Shown here: piece after piece, positions 1-5,273 of the stretch
Layout: every line of letters starts with the position of its first letter
Numbering within the stretch: the first letter of the stretch is position 1
Assembly: GCA_038230275.1 (NCBI GenBank)
Contig: JBBRNO010000230.1
Coordinates: 1 to 6,795, forward strand
DNA from: JANXXV01 sp038230275
Lineage (GTDB): Bacteria; Acidobacteriota; Terriglobia; Bryobacterales; Bryobacteraceae
Direction of reading: 5' to 3'
DNA length: 6,795 nt
The notes under the pieces: model-generated
What the model saw: the letters and a program-made list of their open reading frames with translations, nothing else
What the model was told of the DNA's origin: nothing
Database searches by the model: none
Made by a program: the position numbers and the translations under genes

Positions 1-904
1 CTGCATAATCCTTGCCAGTCCCCGCCAGCCGCAGCCCAATCGGTGCGTCCGAACAGTTGCGCGATGTGCCGTTTCACTTTCGTGGTTTGCCGGATCTTGA
101 ACAGATAAGCAAGGCCCCGCTTCTCACACTCCTCCATCATTCGTTCGGTGCCCCAGCGATGTCGCCCCGCACGAACGCCGGCCATTGCTGGCGTGGCCTG
201 CTGTCTAGCCAAGCCCACAAGCCTGGCTGTGCGTATTGAGATGCCGTCTGATTGCCGGGTTGTACTTCCACATCCAACACCATTCGGATCGCCGCAATGA
301 AGTAGGTTTGATAGACGTGCGATGGCCGCCCTTGTTTGGTGGGATTGTAGCCCCGCACCGCTTGCTCCTGCTCCCCGTACAACGTCTTCACCGTGCCGTC
401 CATGTCCAAAATCCACCGCTCCGTCAATAACTCTTCGTAGCTGGCTTCCAGATGCCTGTGCAGCCATTGCTCATACTCACCGGCCTTTCCCTTCAAAAAC
501 GCGCGCCTTACCGCGTCTTCGCTTCGCACGCGCTTCATCCCCAATAGCTGTGGCGTCACACTGTCACTGCGGATTGTGGTTACGTGTGCATAGCGCTTGT
601 GCCCCGCAAGCACGCTCAACAAAATGGTCCCCAGGATGTCTTGTTTGGGCGGAGCGTTCGGGCTGCGGTACGTCAGCGGACACTCCTTCACCCATTCCTG
701 CCACAGACCGTTGGCCTTCAGAAACTCAATGAAATATGTTCCCAGTCCATAGGCCGTCACTGCTGCGTCGGGATCCCAGCGCACCAATATTTTGCCGCCG
801 AACGTATCTACCGGCTGGCCGCGCCCGGCTCGATCCAGCTCCAACTCAACGCTCTTTACTTCACCCTCCGGGTGAGTCGAAAGATTCCCTTCTTTCTCGT
901 CCAT
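1..904 (-). pseudogene. IS1380-type DDE transposase, frameshifted and partial
   Basis: This is a cut-and-paste transposase (DDE/RNase H fold, IS1380 group) that would excise and insert its own element. The first frame runs 255 codons from the ATG at 902-904 to a TGA at 137-139. It holds an N-terminal helical region, then ILDMDGTVKTLYG (residues 165-177, first catalytic Asp), GYNPTKQGRPSH (185-196) and VRGD (245-248, second catalytic Asp). The expected continuation is found in the neighbouring minus frame from about 155 to base 1 (WGTERMMEE, then YLFKIRQTTKVKR and LFGRTDWAA). One base is therefore missing near 151-157, where there is a run of four G on the minus strand. The family usually has about 430-450 residues, so the C-terminal part with the last acidic residue lies outside the window. 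No strong ribosome binding site precedes the ATG. The frame break could also be an assembly error in the G run. Confidence 0.85.
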
Positions 905-940
905 GTCTCAAAGTACCAATACCTTACGCCTCGATGAAGG
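1..940 (-). mobile_element. IS1380-type insertion sequence, partial (far end outside window)
   Basis: The element carries an IS1380-type transposase reading on the minus strand and interrupts a copper amine oxidase gene. The outer end on the transposase N-terminal side is placed at about 940, because the minus strand there begins CCTTCATCGAGGCGTAAGG just where amine oxidase similarity stops, and IS1380-family ends often start with CCT (known for ISEcp1). The opposite end lies before base 1, so the inverted repeat and target duplication cannot be compared. The exact boundary is inference; the presence of the element is well supported by the transposase. Confidence 0.72.
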
Positions 941-1153
941 CTTTTCAACTGCCGGATTTAGGATAACTGCTTCCGCTTCACGGTCCGGCGACTCGATCTT
1001 GGGCCACGCGTGAACGATATCTTTGGATGGTTCCTTCAACATGACGCTTATCACGCGCGTGGACGGGGTAAATTCCGGCAGGGTCCGCAGGAGTACAATG
1101 GCGCGTCCCAATTCGGTTGCTGAAAGAGGTTCCAAGGGGTGTAGCTGAGACAT
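908..1153 (-). pseudogene. Copper amine oxidase, N-terminal fragment cut by an IS
   Basis: The intact enzyme would oxidatively deaminate primary amines to aldehyde, ammonia and hydrogen peroxide using copper and a topaquinone cofactor. Only the start is left: 81 codons beginning MSQLHPLEPLSATELGRAI, followed by RVISVMLKEPSKDIV and DREAEAVILNPAVEK. These match the usual opening of bacterial primary-amine oxidases (HPLDPLxxxEI, then VTLHEPPK, then DREAxVVLLD). Similarity stops after about residue 71, and the last codons run into the IS end, giving a stop at 908-910. A full enzyme has about 640 residues, so all of the catalytic domain is missing here. The start is supported by AGGAG at 1159-1163 (minus strand) with a 5-base spacer. 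The rest of the gene may lie beyond the IS, outside the window. The family call rests on remembered motifs. Confidence 0.72.
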
Positions 1154-1206
1154 AAGTGCTCCTCATGTAACTGGAAACACTCGAACTGGGAGGGTGACTA
1201 GGACCG

Positions 1207-1234
1207 ATTATACATCGGGCGCGGTTGGAACCAA
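1207..1234 (-). promoter_or_regulatory. Candidate sigma-70 promoter for the amine oxidase stub
   Basis: On the minus strand a perfect TATAAT (1207-1212) lies 16 bases downstream of TTGGTT (1229-1234), about 50 bases upstream of the amine oxidase start. It faces the truncated gene. The -10 match is exact and the -35 is moderate. There is no experimental support. Confidence 0.5.
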
Positions 1235-1238
1235 CGCG
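1220..1238. promoter_or_regulatory. Inverted repeat over the -35 region, possible operator
   Basis: GTTGG (1224-1228) and CCAAC (1231-1235) form a dyad with a 2-base centre. CGC (1220-1222) and GCG (1236-1238) extend it past one unpaired base. It covers the -35 element of the minus-strand promoter, the usual place for a repressor site. The role is inference; short dyads also occur by chance. Confidence 0.3.
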
Positions 1239-1270
1239 TGTGTTTAGGTCAATGCGCCCGGTCTAATCCC

Positions 1271-1299
1271 CCCGCCTTTTAGGCGGGAGGCTTTCAGCC
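1271..1299 (+). repeat. Left-end hairpin pair of the IS200/IS605-type element
   Basis: Two hairpins follow each other: CCCGCCT (1271-1277) pairs with AGGCGGG (1281-1287) around TTT, and GGCT (1289-1292) pairs with AGCC (1296-1299) around TTC. The first matches the right-end hairpin in core and loop. Such imperfect palindromes are bound by the Y1 transposase as single-stranded DNA, known from IS608. Confidence 0.7.
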
Positions 1300-1312
1300 A
1301 CAGTGCTGCAGA

Positions 1313-1764
1313 ATGGGTAGATGGCGGAGTAACGACGGAGTGCGCACGCGGTGTTTGACATAAAGTACCACGTGGTATGGATCACGAAGTATCGATACAA
1401 GGTGCTGAAGGGGCGGGTGGCAGAAAGAACGAGGGATCTGATCCGGCAGATCTGTGAAGCGCGAGATGTGGTGATCGTGAGAGGAGCGGTGTCGCCAGAC
1501 CACATCCATATGCTGCTGTCAGCACCGGCGGATCTGTCGCCGGCGAAGTTGGTGCAGTATCTGAAAGGCCGGTCGTCGCGAAGGTTGCAAGACGAGTTTC
1601 CGGAGTTGAGAAAGCGCTACTGGGGATAACATTTGTGGGCACGGGGATACTTTTGCGCGACCGTGGGAGCGGTGGACGAAGCAACGATCCGGGAGTACAT
1701 TGAGAATCAGAAATGGGACCAGGACGATCAGGGATTCAAGATCACCGCGCCCGCGGAGCCTTAA
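1313..1764 (+). pseudogene. tnpA: IS200/IS605 Y1 (HUH) transposase, inactivated by a nonsense codon
   Basis: TnpA of this family cuts and rejoins single-stranded DNA using an HUH metal site and one catalytic tyrosine. The readable body starts at 1333 (RRSAHAVFDIKYHVVWITKY) and contains the HUH motif in SPDHIHMLLS (H51 and H53 counted from the GTG at 1351). After KRYWG an in-frame TAA (1627-1629) stops translation. The same frame then continues with HLWARGYFCATVG and REYIENQ, whose Tyr (codon 1696-1698) is the expected nucleophile, to a natural TAA at 1762-1764. Relatives read YWGQHLWARGYF, so a CAA-to-TAA change at 1627 explains the stop. The ATG at 1313 (MGRWRS) is in another frame, and a TAA at 1330-1332 closes the main frame upstream, so a second indel is likely near the start. 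The shortened product from 1351 would be 92 residues without the nucleophile. Confidence 0.85.
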
Positions 1765-1765
1765 G

Positions 1766-1855
1766 CCGGCTCTCAGCCGGGACAGCCTTCAGGCGGCTTT
1801 AGCCGCAGCCTGCGACTTTCAGTCGCAAGTCAACCCCACCGCCTTTAGGCGGTGG
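1766..1855 (+). repeat. Cluster of five short hairpins with a shared loop type (right end of element)
   Basis: Five palindromes follow the transposase stop: CCGGCT/AGCCGG (1766-1780), GCCT/AGGC (1785-1794), GCGGCT/AGCCGC (1793-1806), TGCGACT/AGTCGCA (1811-1827) and CCACCGCCT/AGGCGGTGG (1836-1855). Each arm ends in CT before a short pyrimidine-rich loop and resumes with AG, while stem sequences differ. The last is probably the element's terminal hairpin. The others resemble REP-like units or stacked ends of related elements. The second and third share two bases, so they exclude each other. Confidence 0.7.
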
Positions 1856-1922
1856 TTGTTTAGACAGCGGAAGATATGCCCTTAGTCATCTCGGCACGTG
1901 ACCAGGACGCTTCCTAGAGCTG

Positions 1923-1936
1923 TGCTGGTCCCAGCA
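1923..1936 (+). repeat. Short perfect hairpin in the intergenic region
   Basis: TGCTGG (1923-1928) pairs with CCAGCA (1931-1936) around TC, followed by AAAATCCTTTTC. The following run is A-rich then mixed, not a T tract, so it is not a clear terminator on the plus strand. Function unknown. Confidence 0.35.
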
Positions 1937-1974
1937 AAATCCTTTTCGATTCCCTTTATAAAACAAGCCTTCGC

Positions 1975-2005
1975 TTTACACCGCCCCGAAATAGTCCTGT
2001 ATAAT
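1975..2005 (+). promoter_or_regulatory. Candidate sigma-70 promoter of the gene cluster
   Basis: TTTACA (1975-1980) and a perfect TATAAT (2000-2005) face the cluster. The spacer is 19 bases, 2 longer than ideal. The sequence upstream (1937-1970) is A/T-rich compared with the surroundings. A start near 2012 would leave a leader of about 100 bases before the ATG at 2110. Confidence 0.5.
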
Positions 2006-2040
2006 TACAAAGCGCAGCCGCAAATGCGAGTTCTACTGGA

Positions 2041-2064
2041 CCGAGAGGACAGCTAGGTTCTCGG
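2041..2064 (+). promoter_or_regulatory. Leader hairpin before the first radical SAM gene
   Basis: CCGAGA (2041-2046) pairs with TCTCGG (2059-2064) around a 12-base loop, followed by a run of C (2065-2070). It lies between the candidate promoter and the ribosome binding site, so it would be in the mRNA leader. There is no T tract, which argues against an intrinsic terminator. No known riboswitch is recognised. Confidence 0.3.
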
Positions 2065-2109
2065 CCCCCCCTGGCGTGGTATTGACAACCGGCTGCACGG
2101 AGGGTCGAA

Positions 2110-3138
2110 ATGAATGGAATGGACGCCGGACACGTATCGACCGCGAAATCCCGGACCGGGTTCAGCCGCTTCGTCGTTGGCCATTACGATATTTCTGCCA
2201 CATGTAACCTGCGCTGCGAAGGTTGCTTTTTCTTCGATGTGCCGGAAGCCGAGCGATCCGTCGACACACACACGCCCGAACAGTGGGAACGCTTTTTCGC
2301 GGAAGAACAAGATCACGGCGTCAACTTTGCGATGCTCGCGGGTGCGGAGCCTTCCTTGCAGCTCGACCGTCTCCGGCAGGCCCAGCGTTACATTCCGAAT
2401 GGTGTCGTGTACAGTAACGGCGTCCGGTTGATACCTGCGGACTTGCGCTACAAGATTCACCTTTCAATTTGGGGAGTTGGCTCGACTGACAGCGAATTGA
2501 GGGGAGCGGCCGTGATTTCCCGGGCGATGGAGAACTATCGGAATGACTCGCGAGCGCTTTGCGTGTTTACAATCACTGCGCTGAACCTTCACGATATTGT
2601 CCCCGCTACCAGGATGGCCTCGGAACACGGATTGCCAATCACTTTCAACTATTTCTCCCCGTCGCTCAATTTCAACGAGAAAATTCGGCGCGGCGATGGG
2701 AATGATCACCAATTCTTCCGTATCAGCAACCCTTCCTATAACCCCACGCTGTCACGTTCCGATTTCACGGCCGCCCGCCTCGAAATCGAGCGCGCCATGA
2801 CGCTGTTCCCCGAAACAGTCTTGTATTCGCTTCACTATGACGACTGGATCACACAAAGTAACCCACACGATATCGATCCGGATACCGGAGTGGCTCGTGA
2901 CTGCGGAGTTCGAATCACCCATCAAGTGCACTATCGGATCGATATGACTTCCGGTATGAAGTGCGGGGCTCCCCAAACGGATTGCTCCACTTGCCGCGGA
3001 TACGGCCCGAATTATGCGACTTACTTCATGCGGAGGCGCTCGGCGGCGCAACTTCCTGGTGGCGTGGAGGGCTGGTACGAAACGCGGCGGATCTGGGCTC
3101 GCATGTTTTTGAGCGATACAGCTCCAGCAGGCGCATAA
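2110..3138 (+). CDS. Radical SAM enzyme with C-terminal cysteine cluster, function unknown
   Basis: The protein has 342 residues. CNLRCEGC (C32, C36, C39) is the CxxxCxxC motif that holds the SAM-cleaving 4Fe-4S cluster, and LAGAEPSL (76-83) stands where radical SAM proteins have their GGEP-like SAM-binding motif. A partial TIM barrel is expected through about residue 240. The C-terminal part has C265, C285, C292 and C295 (the last two in TDCSTCRGYG), which could bind an auxiliary Fe-S cluster or a metal, as in SPASM-type enzymes, although the spacing is not the classical SPASM one. No signal peptide or membrane segment is seen, so it is probably cytoplasmic. The start is well supported by GGAGGG (2099-2104) five bases before the ATG. 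It is the first gene of the cluster and its stop lies 5 bases before the acyltransferase gene. The substrate cannot be told; the neighbours suggest a sugar-containing or peptide product. Not recognised as a named family member. Confidence 0.88.
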   Translation: MNGMDAGHVSTAKSRTGFSRFVVGHYDISATCNLRCEGCFFFDVPEAERSVDTHTPEQWERFFAEEQDHGVNFAMLAGAEPSLQLDRLRQAQRYIPNGVVYSNGVRLIPADLRYKIHLSIWGVGSTDSELRGAAVISRAMENYRNDSRALCVFTITALNLHDIVPATRMASEHGLPITFNYFSPSLNFNEKIRRGDGNDHQFFRISNPSYNPTLSRSDFTAARLEIERAMTLFPETVLYSLHYDDWITQSNPHDIDPDTGVARDCGVRITHQVHYRIDMTSGMKCGAPQTDCSTCRGYGPNYATYFMRRRSAAQLPGGVEGWYETRRIWARMFLSDTAPAGA

Positions 3139-3143
3139 CAGAT

Positions 3144-3836
3144 ATGGCTGAAGTGGCGGGCAGTTCCCGGCGGGATGTGGTGCTGGTTGGTGGACGCTGC
3201 ATCGGCCGTACCTTGCTTGACCGGTTGGAAGTCGATCCACGGTGGCGAGTGGTTTGTATCATTGATGATGGTCTGGGTGTAAAACATCTTCGGGATACGC
3301 CCGTATGCGGATTCGACAATTACTCGCACGATTGCCGAAGCGCGATTCTGGCGCTTGGAAAACCCGCGGACAAACGCTTCTACCGGCAGAAGGCACTTTC
3401 GATTGGGCTCGACTTCGTCACCTACGTCGATGCTATGGCGGTGGTTGGAGGGAGTTGCCGCGTCGGCAAAGGCAGCGTTATTCTACCGTTCGTTACGCTG
3501 GTCGATGGGGCGCAGATCGGGGAACATGTATTCCTCTCCGTGTACTCAGGCGCGGGCAAGAACGCCCGGGTTGGCGATTATGCAACGCTCATGAACTATA
3601 GCTCGGTCCGGGGCGCGAAGATTGGCGAAGATGCTGTGCTGACTGGTGCAGTCCACGTGCTGGATGGCGCCGATGTGGGGGACCGGTGTTGGGTCGCGCC
3701 CGGGACAATCCTGCGAAAGCCTGTTCCTCCAGATCGGTTTGTTTGGGGCAGTCCGCAACATTCGCGCCGGCGCACCCAGGCCGGTCCTTCACCCGCTCGT
3801 TCCCTCGAAGACGATGCCATGGCGTCGTTGGTCTGA
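3144..3836 (+). CDS. NeuD/PglD-like hexapeptide-repeat acyltransferase
   Basis: This is a probable acetyl-CoA-dependent transferase acting on a (nucleotide) sugar, 230 residues. The N-terminal half is Rossmann-like (DVVLVGGRCIGRTLLD, 11-26, then VVCIIDD, 36-42), as in PglD and NeuD. Residues from about 100 to 190 are left-handed beta-helix repeats (VGKGSVI, IGEHVFL, VGDYATL, IGEDAVL, VGDRCWV), and WGSP (201-204) matches the usual family end GxPA. The catalytic His of PglD (in an EHE context) appears to align with Gly122 in LVDGAQIGE; no other His stands at an equivalent place, so the activity may be altered or lost. This alignment was made by eye. The tail (205-230) is basic and low in complexity. 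The ATG at 3144 is chosen because it begins 5 bases after the radical SAM stop and just before the family's usual start. The open frame extends up to 2961 but would overlap the radical SAM gene. Its ribosome binding site is weak (GCAGGCG), suggesting translational coupling. Confidence 0.85.
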   Translation: MAEVAGSSRRDVVLVGGRCIGRTLLDRLEVDPRWRVVCIIDDGLGVKHLRDTPVCGFDNYSHDCRSAILALGKPADKRFYRQKALSIGLDFVTYVDAMAVVGGSCRVGKGSVILPFVTLVDGAQIGEHVFLSVYSGAGKNARVGDYATLMNYSSVRGAKIGEDAVLTGAVHVLDGADVGDRCWVAPGTILRKPVPPDRFVWGSPQHSRRRTQAGPSPARSLEDDAMASLV

Positions 3837-3838
3837 AG

Positions 3839-5017
3839 TTGGCTCGCCCCCGGCTTACAATTCTTGTTCTGGCTCGCGACAGCGCCAGAAACTTCGAGCG
3901 GACCCTGCCGAATTTGCGCAGTGTGGCCGACGAGCTGGTAATTGGCATCGATTCTTTGTCTAAGGACGATACTCCAGAGCTGGCAAAGCGATTTGCCGAT
4001 CGTGTGGTCCATTTTTCGCATGCCTCGATTCTTCCTGACGGTTCCGGCGCGGGCCCTGGGGTGGACGAGTTTCTGCTACCGCAGTGCACGGGTGATTGGA
4101 TTCTCCGGATGGACCACGATGAGACGCTGGGGCCGGAATGGCGCGATGAGGAGCTGCTTGAATCCATTTTGTCCGACCGGCGAGTGACGCACGCGTTTGT
4201 GCCCCGCCGGTGGGCAGTGGAGGACGGCGAATCGTATCTGTGTGGCCGGCATTGGCATCCGGACGGCAGCAAGCGGCTGTTTCGCAACATCCCATCGTTG
4301 ATCCGCATGCCCCGCGTGTGGCACCAGGACATTCGGTGTGCCGGGGAAGCGAGCTATCTTGCGGAATTGTACATCGTACACTGGAGCAATCTCTGGACCA
4401 CGCGGGCGGAACGGGTTGCCAGATCTTGTTTCTACGCCAAACAAGGGGCGTATTCCTCACACGAGTTCTACCTTTATGAGCACCAGCCTTATGCTGTAAG
4501 GCCGCTGTTTGAACCGCTTCCCGATGCTCGATTTGACGTTGAGTACCCGATGACCGCCGATCCTCGTTTTCGCGTTTCGCTACGGGTGCTGCGAGCACCT
4601 GAAACCATGCTCGCCTCCGACATGGAGCCCGTCCTCATCGGCATTCACAATGGCTCAGACCGGCCACTGAGACCCGATAGCGACCTGGTGCAGGTGCGTG
4701 GCCTTTCTCTAACCTGCCACTGGTGGAGGGAACCTCCCGGAACCGAACCGGTAATCTTCGAGGGCCAGCAATGGCCGTTGCCGAAGAGCATTCTGCCCGG
4801 CGAATACGCGCTGGCGTGGACTCGAATCCGTGCGCCGCAGCAGCCCGGGCTTTATCGCGCAGGGCTCGATTTGATTGAGGAGAACGTGTGTTGGTTCGGC
4901 CAGCATGTCGACATGCCGGCATTTACGGTTAATGTGGTTGCAAGACGAGACGAGAATTGGTTTCCCGATTTGCCGGAAGCGCTTCGTCCGCTAAGACCTT
5001 ATCCGAAGCAGGCCTGA
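3839..5017 (+). CDS. GT2-type glycosyltransferase with C-terminal beta-sandwich domain
   Basis: This probably transfers a sugar from a nucleotide sugar to a glycan or small molecule in the cytoplasm. With a TTG start at 3839 it has 392 residues. Residues 1-100 show a GT-A fold: LTILVLARDSARNFERTLPNL (strand 1 and helix), LVIGIDSLSKDDT (33-45), and GDWILRMDHDE (85-95), whose DHD is the metal-binding DxD motif typical of WaaE-like GT2 enzymes. Residues about 244-369 form a separate, Ig-like beta-rich region with HWW, PLPKSILPGEY, IRAPQQPGLYR and ENVCWF, a pattern I also know from accessory domains fused to bacterial glycosyltransferases and methyltransferases; it may bind the acceptor. No membrane segment is seen. 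The start is uncertain. TTG 3839 lies 2 bases after the acyltransferase stop and just before the first strand, but has no clear ribosome binding site. A GTG at 3686 is in frame but would overlap the upstream gene by 151 bases and add an unlikely 51-residue extension. Confidence 0.8.
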   Translation: MARPRLTILVLARDSARNFERTLPNLRSVADELVIGIDSLSKDDTPELAKRFADRVVHFSHASILPDGSGAGPGVDEFLLPQCTGDWILRMDHDETLGPEWRDEELLESILSDRRVTHAFVPRRWAVEDGESYLCGRHWHPDGSKRLFRNIPSLIRMPRVWHQDIRCAGEASYLAELYIVHWSNLWTTRAERVARSCFYAKQGAYSSHEFYLYEHQPYAVRPLFEPLPDARFDVEYPMTADPRFRVSLRVLRAPETMLASDMEPVLIGIHNGSDRPLRPDSDLVQVRGLSLTCHWWREPPGTEPVIFEGQQWPLPKSILPGEYALAWTRIRAPQQPGLYRAGLDLIEENVCWFGQHVDMPAFTVNVVARRDENWFPDLPEALRPLRPYPKQA

Positions 5018-5034
5018 GCGCTCCGTCTACCTGC

Positions 5035-5075
5035 TCGCCGGTTGTCATTCAGGCGAAGATATGATCACCGCCTGA
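5035..5075 (+). promoter_or_regulatory. Two overlapping inverted repeats between cluster genes
   Basis: TCGCC (5035-5039) can pair with GGCGA (5052-5056), and TCAGGCG (5049-5055) can pair with CGCCTGA (5069-5075). They share bases, so only one can form at a time. They fill the gap after the glycosyltransferase stop and before the small ORF. There is no T tract, so a terminator is unlikely. A switch is possible but unproven. Confidence 0.25.
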
Positions 5076-5102
5076 GCTGTTACGCATCTAAAGGGAGAAG
5101 GC

Positions 5103-5273
5103 GTGAACTGCCATATGGAAATTCGCACAAACTTATCAACCCTGACAGCCGTCGCAGTTGCTATAGCTGCGTGCCAGCCACCACGCTCAGGCAGGGCCCT
5201 TGGCAGTTGCCTCCTGCGGCGTCTAATAACCAGAGATTGCACTAACCTGCTATATTGCGGAGCAGCGCGATGA
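5103..5273 (+). CDS. Small cysteine-containing ORF, coupled to the downstream radical SAM gene
   Basis: A 56-codon ORF starts with GTG at 5103 (or ATG at 5115, giving 52 residues). GGGAG (5093-5097) lies 5 bases before the GTG. Its TGA (5271-5273) overlaps the ATG of the next gene by four bases (ATGA), the usual sign of translational coupling. The product has a hydrophobic stretch (LSTLTAVAVAIAAC, residues 11-24) that looks like a short signal segment with a lipobox-like IAAC, then QPPRSGRALGSC and a basic, cysteine-bearing tail ending RDCTNLLYCGAAR. Cysteines are C3, C24, C36, C46 and C52. No family is recognised. It could be a small lipoprotein, a leader peptide that only couples translation, or a precursor peptide modified by a radical SAM enzyme. 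Codon use is not strongly GC3-biased (TTA, ATA and CTA occur), which weakens the case. A chance ORF remains possible. Confidence 0.45.
   Translation: MNCHMEIRTNLSTLTAVAVAIAACQPPRSGRALGSCLLRRLITRDCTNLLYCGAAR

Larger units (their letters stand above)
1265..1860 (+). mobile_element. IS200/IS605-type element, decayed, bounded by hairpins
   Basis: The element is about 0.6 kb, holds one Y1 transposase gene and has hairpins near both ends. The left end has CCCGCCT/AGGCGGG (1271-1287), the right end CCACCGCCT/AGGCGGTGG (1836-1855), sharing the same core and loop. This is the expected layout of IS200/IS605 elements, which use subterminal hairpins instead of inverted repeats and make no target duplication. 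The exact edges are not resolved. It lies between the amine oxidase promoter and the promoter of the gene cluster. Confidence 0.7.

Noticed and set aside
151..157. Programmed -1 frameshifting in the IS1380-type transposase
   Set aside because: There is no X XXY YYZ slippery heptamer in frame, and this IS family is not known to use frameshifting. A deletion or sequencing error is simpler.
1766..1855. Possible CRISPR array
   Set aside because: The palindromes differ in stem sequence and spacing, there are no equal-length spacers, and they belong to the end of an IS200/IS605-type element.
1766..1855. Rho-independent terminator
   Set aside because: Stable hairpins are present, but none is followed by a clear T tract on either strand. 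The element-end explanation is stronger.
2053..2460. Antisense open frame opposite the start of the first radical SAM gene
   Set aside because: The plus strand here encodes the clear CxxxCxxC motif; the antisense product has no recognisable features.
3589..4332. Long antisense open frame of 247 codons on the minus strand
   Set aside because: It lies opposite the acyltransferase and glycosyltransferase genes, is rich in Arg, Ser and Pro, and shows no domain motif. It is a by-product of GC-rich coding on the other strand.
3960..4598. Second antisense open frame of 212 codons on the minus strand
   Set aside because: It is entirely opposite the glycosyltransferase, has low-complexity Arg/Thr/Pro composition and no ribosome binding site.
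5042..5245. 67-codon plus-strand open frame between the glycosyltransferase and the second radical SAM gene
   Set aside because: It has no ribosome binding site at its start and an unlikely composition. The frame starting at 5103 fits better because of its ribosome binding site and ATGA overlap.
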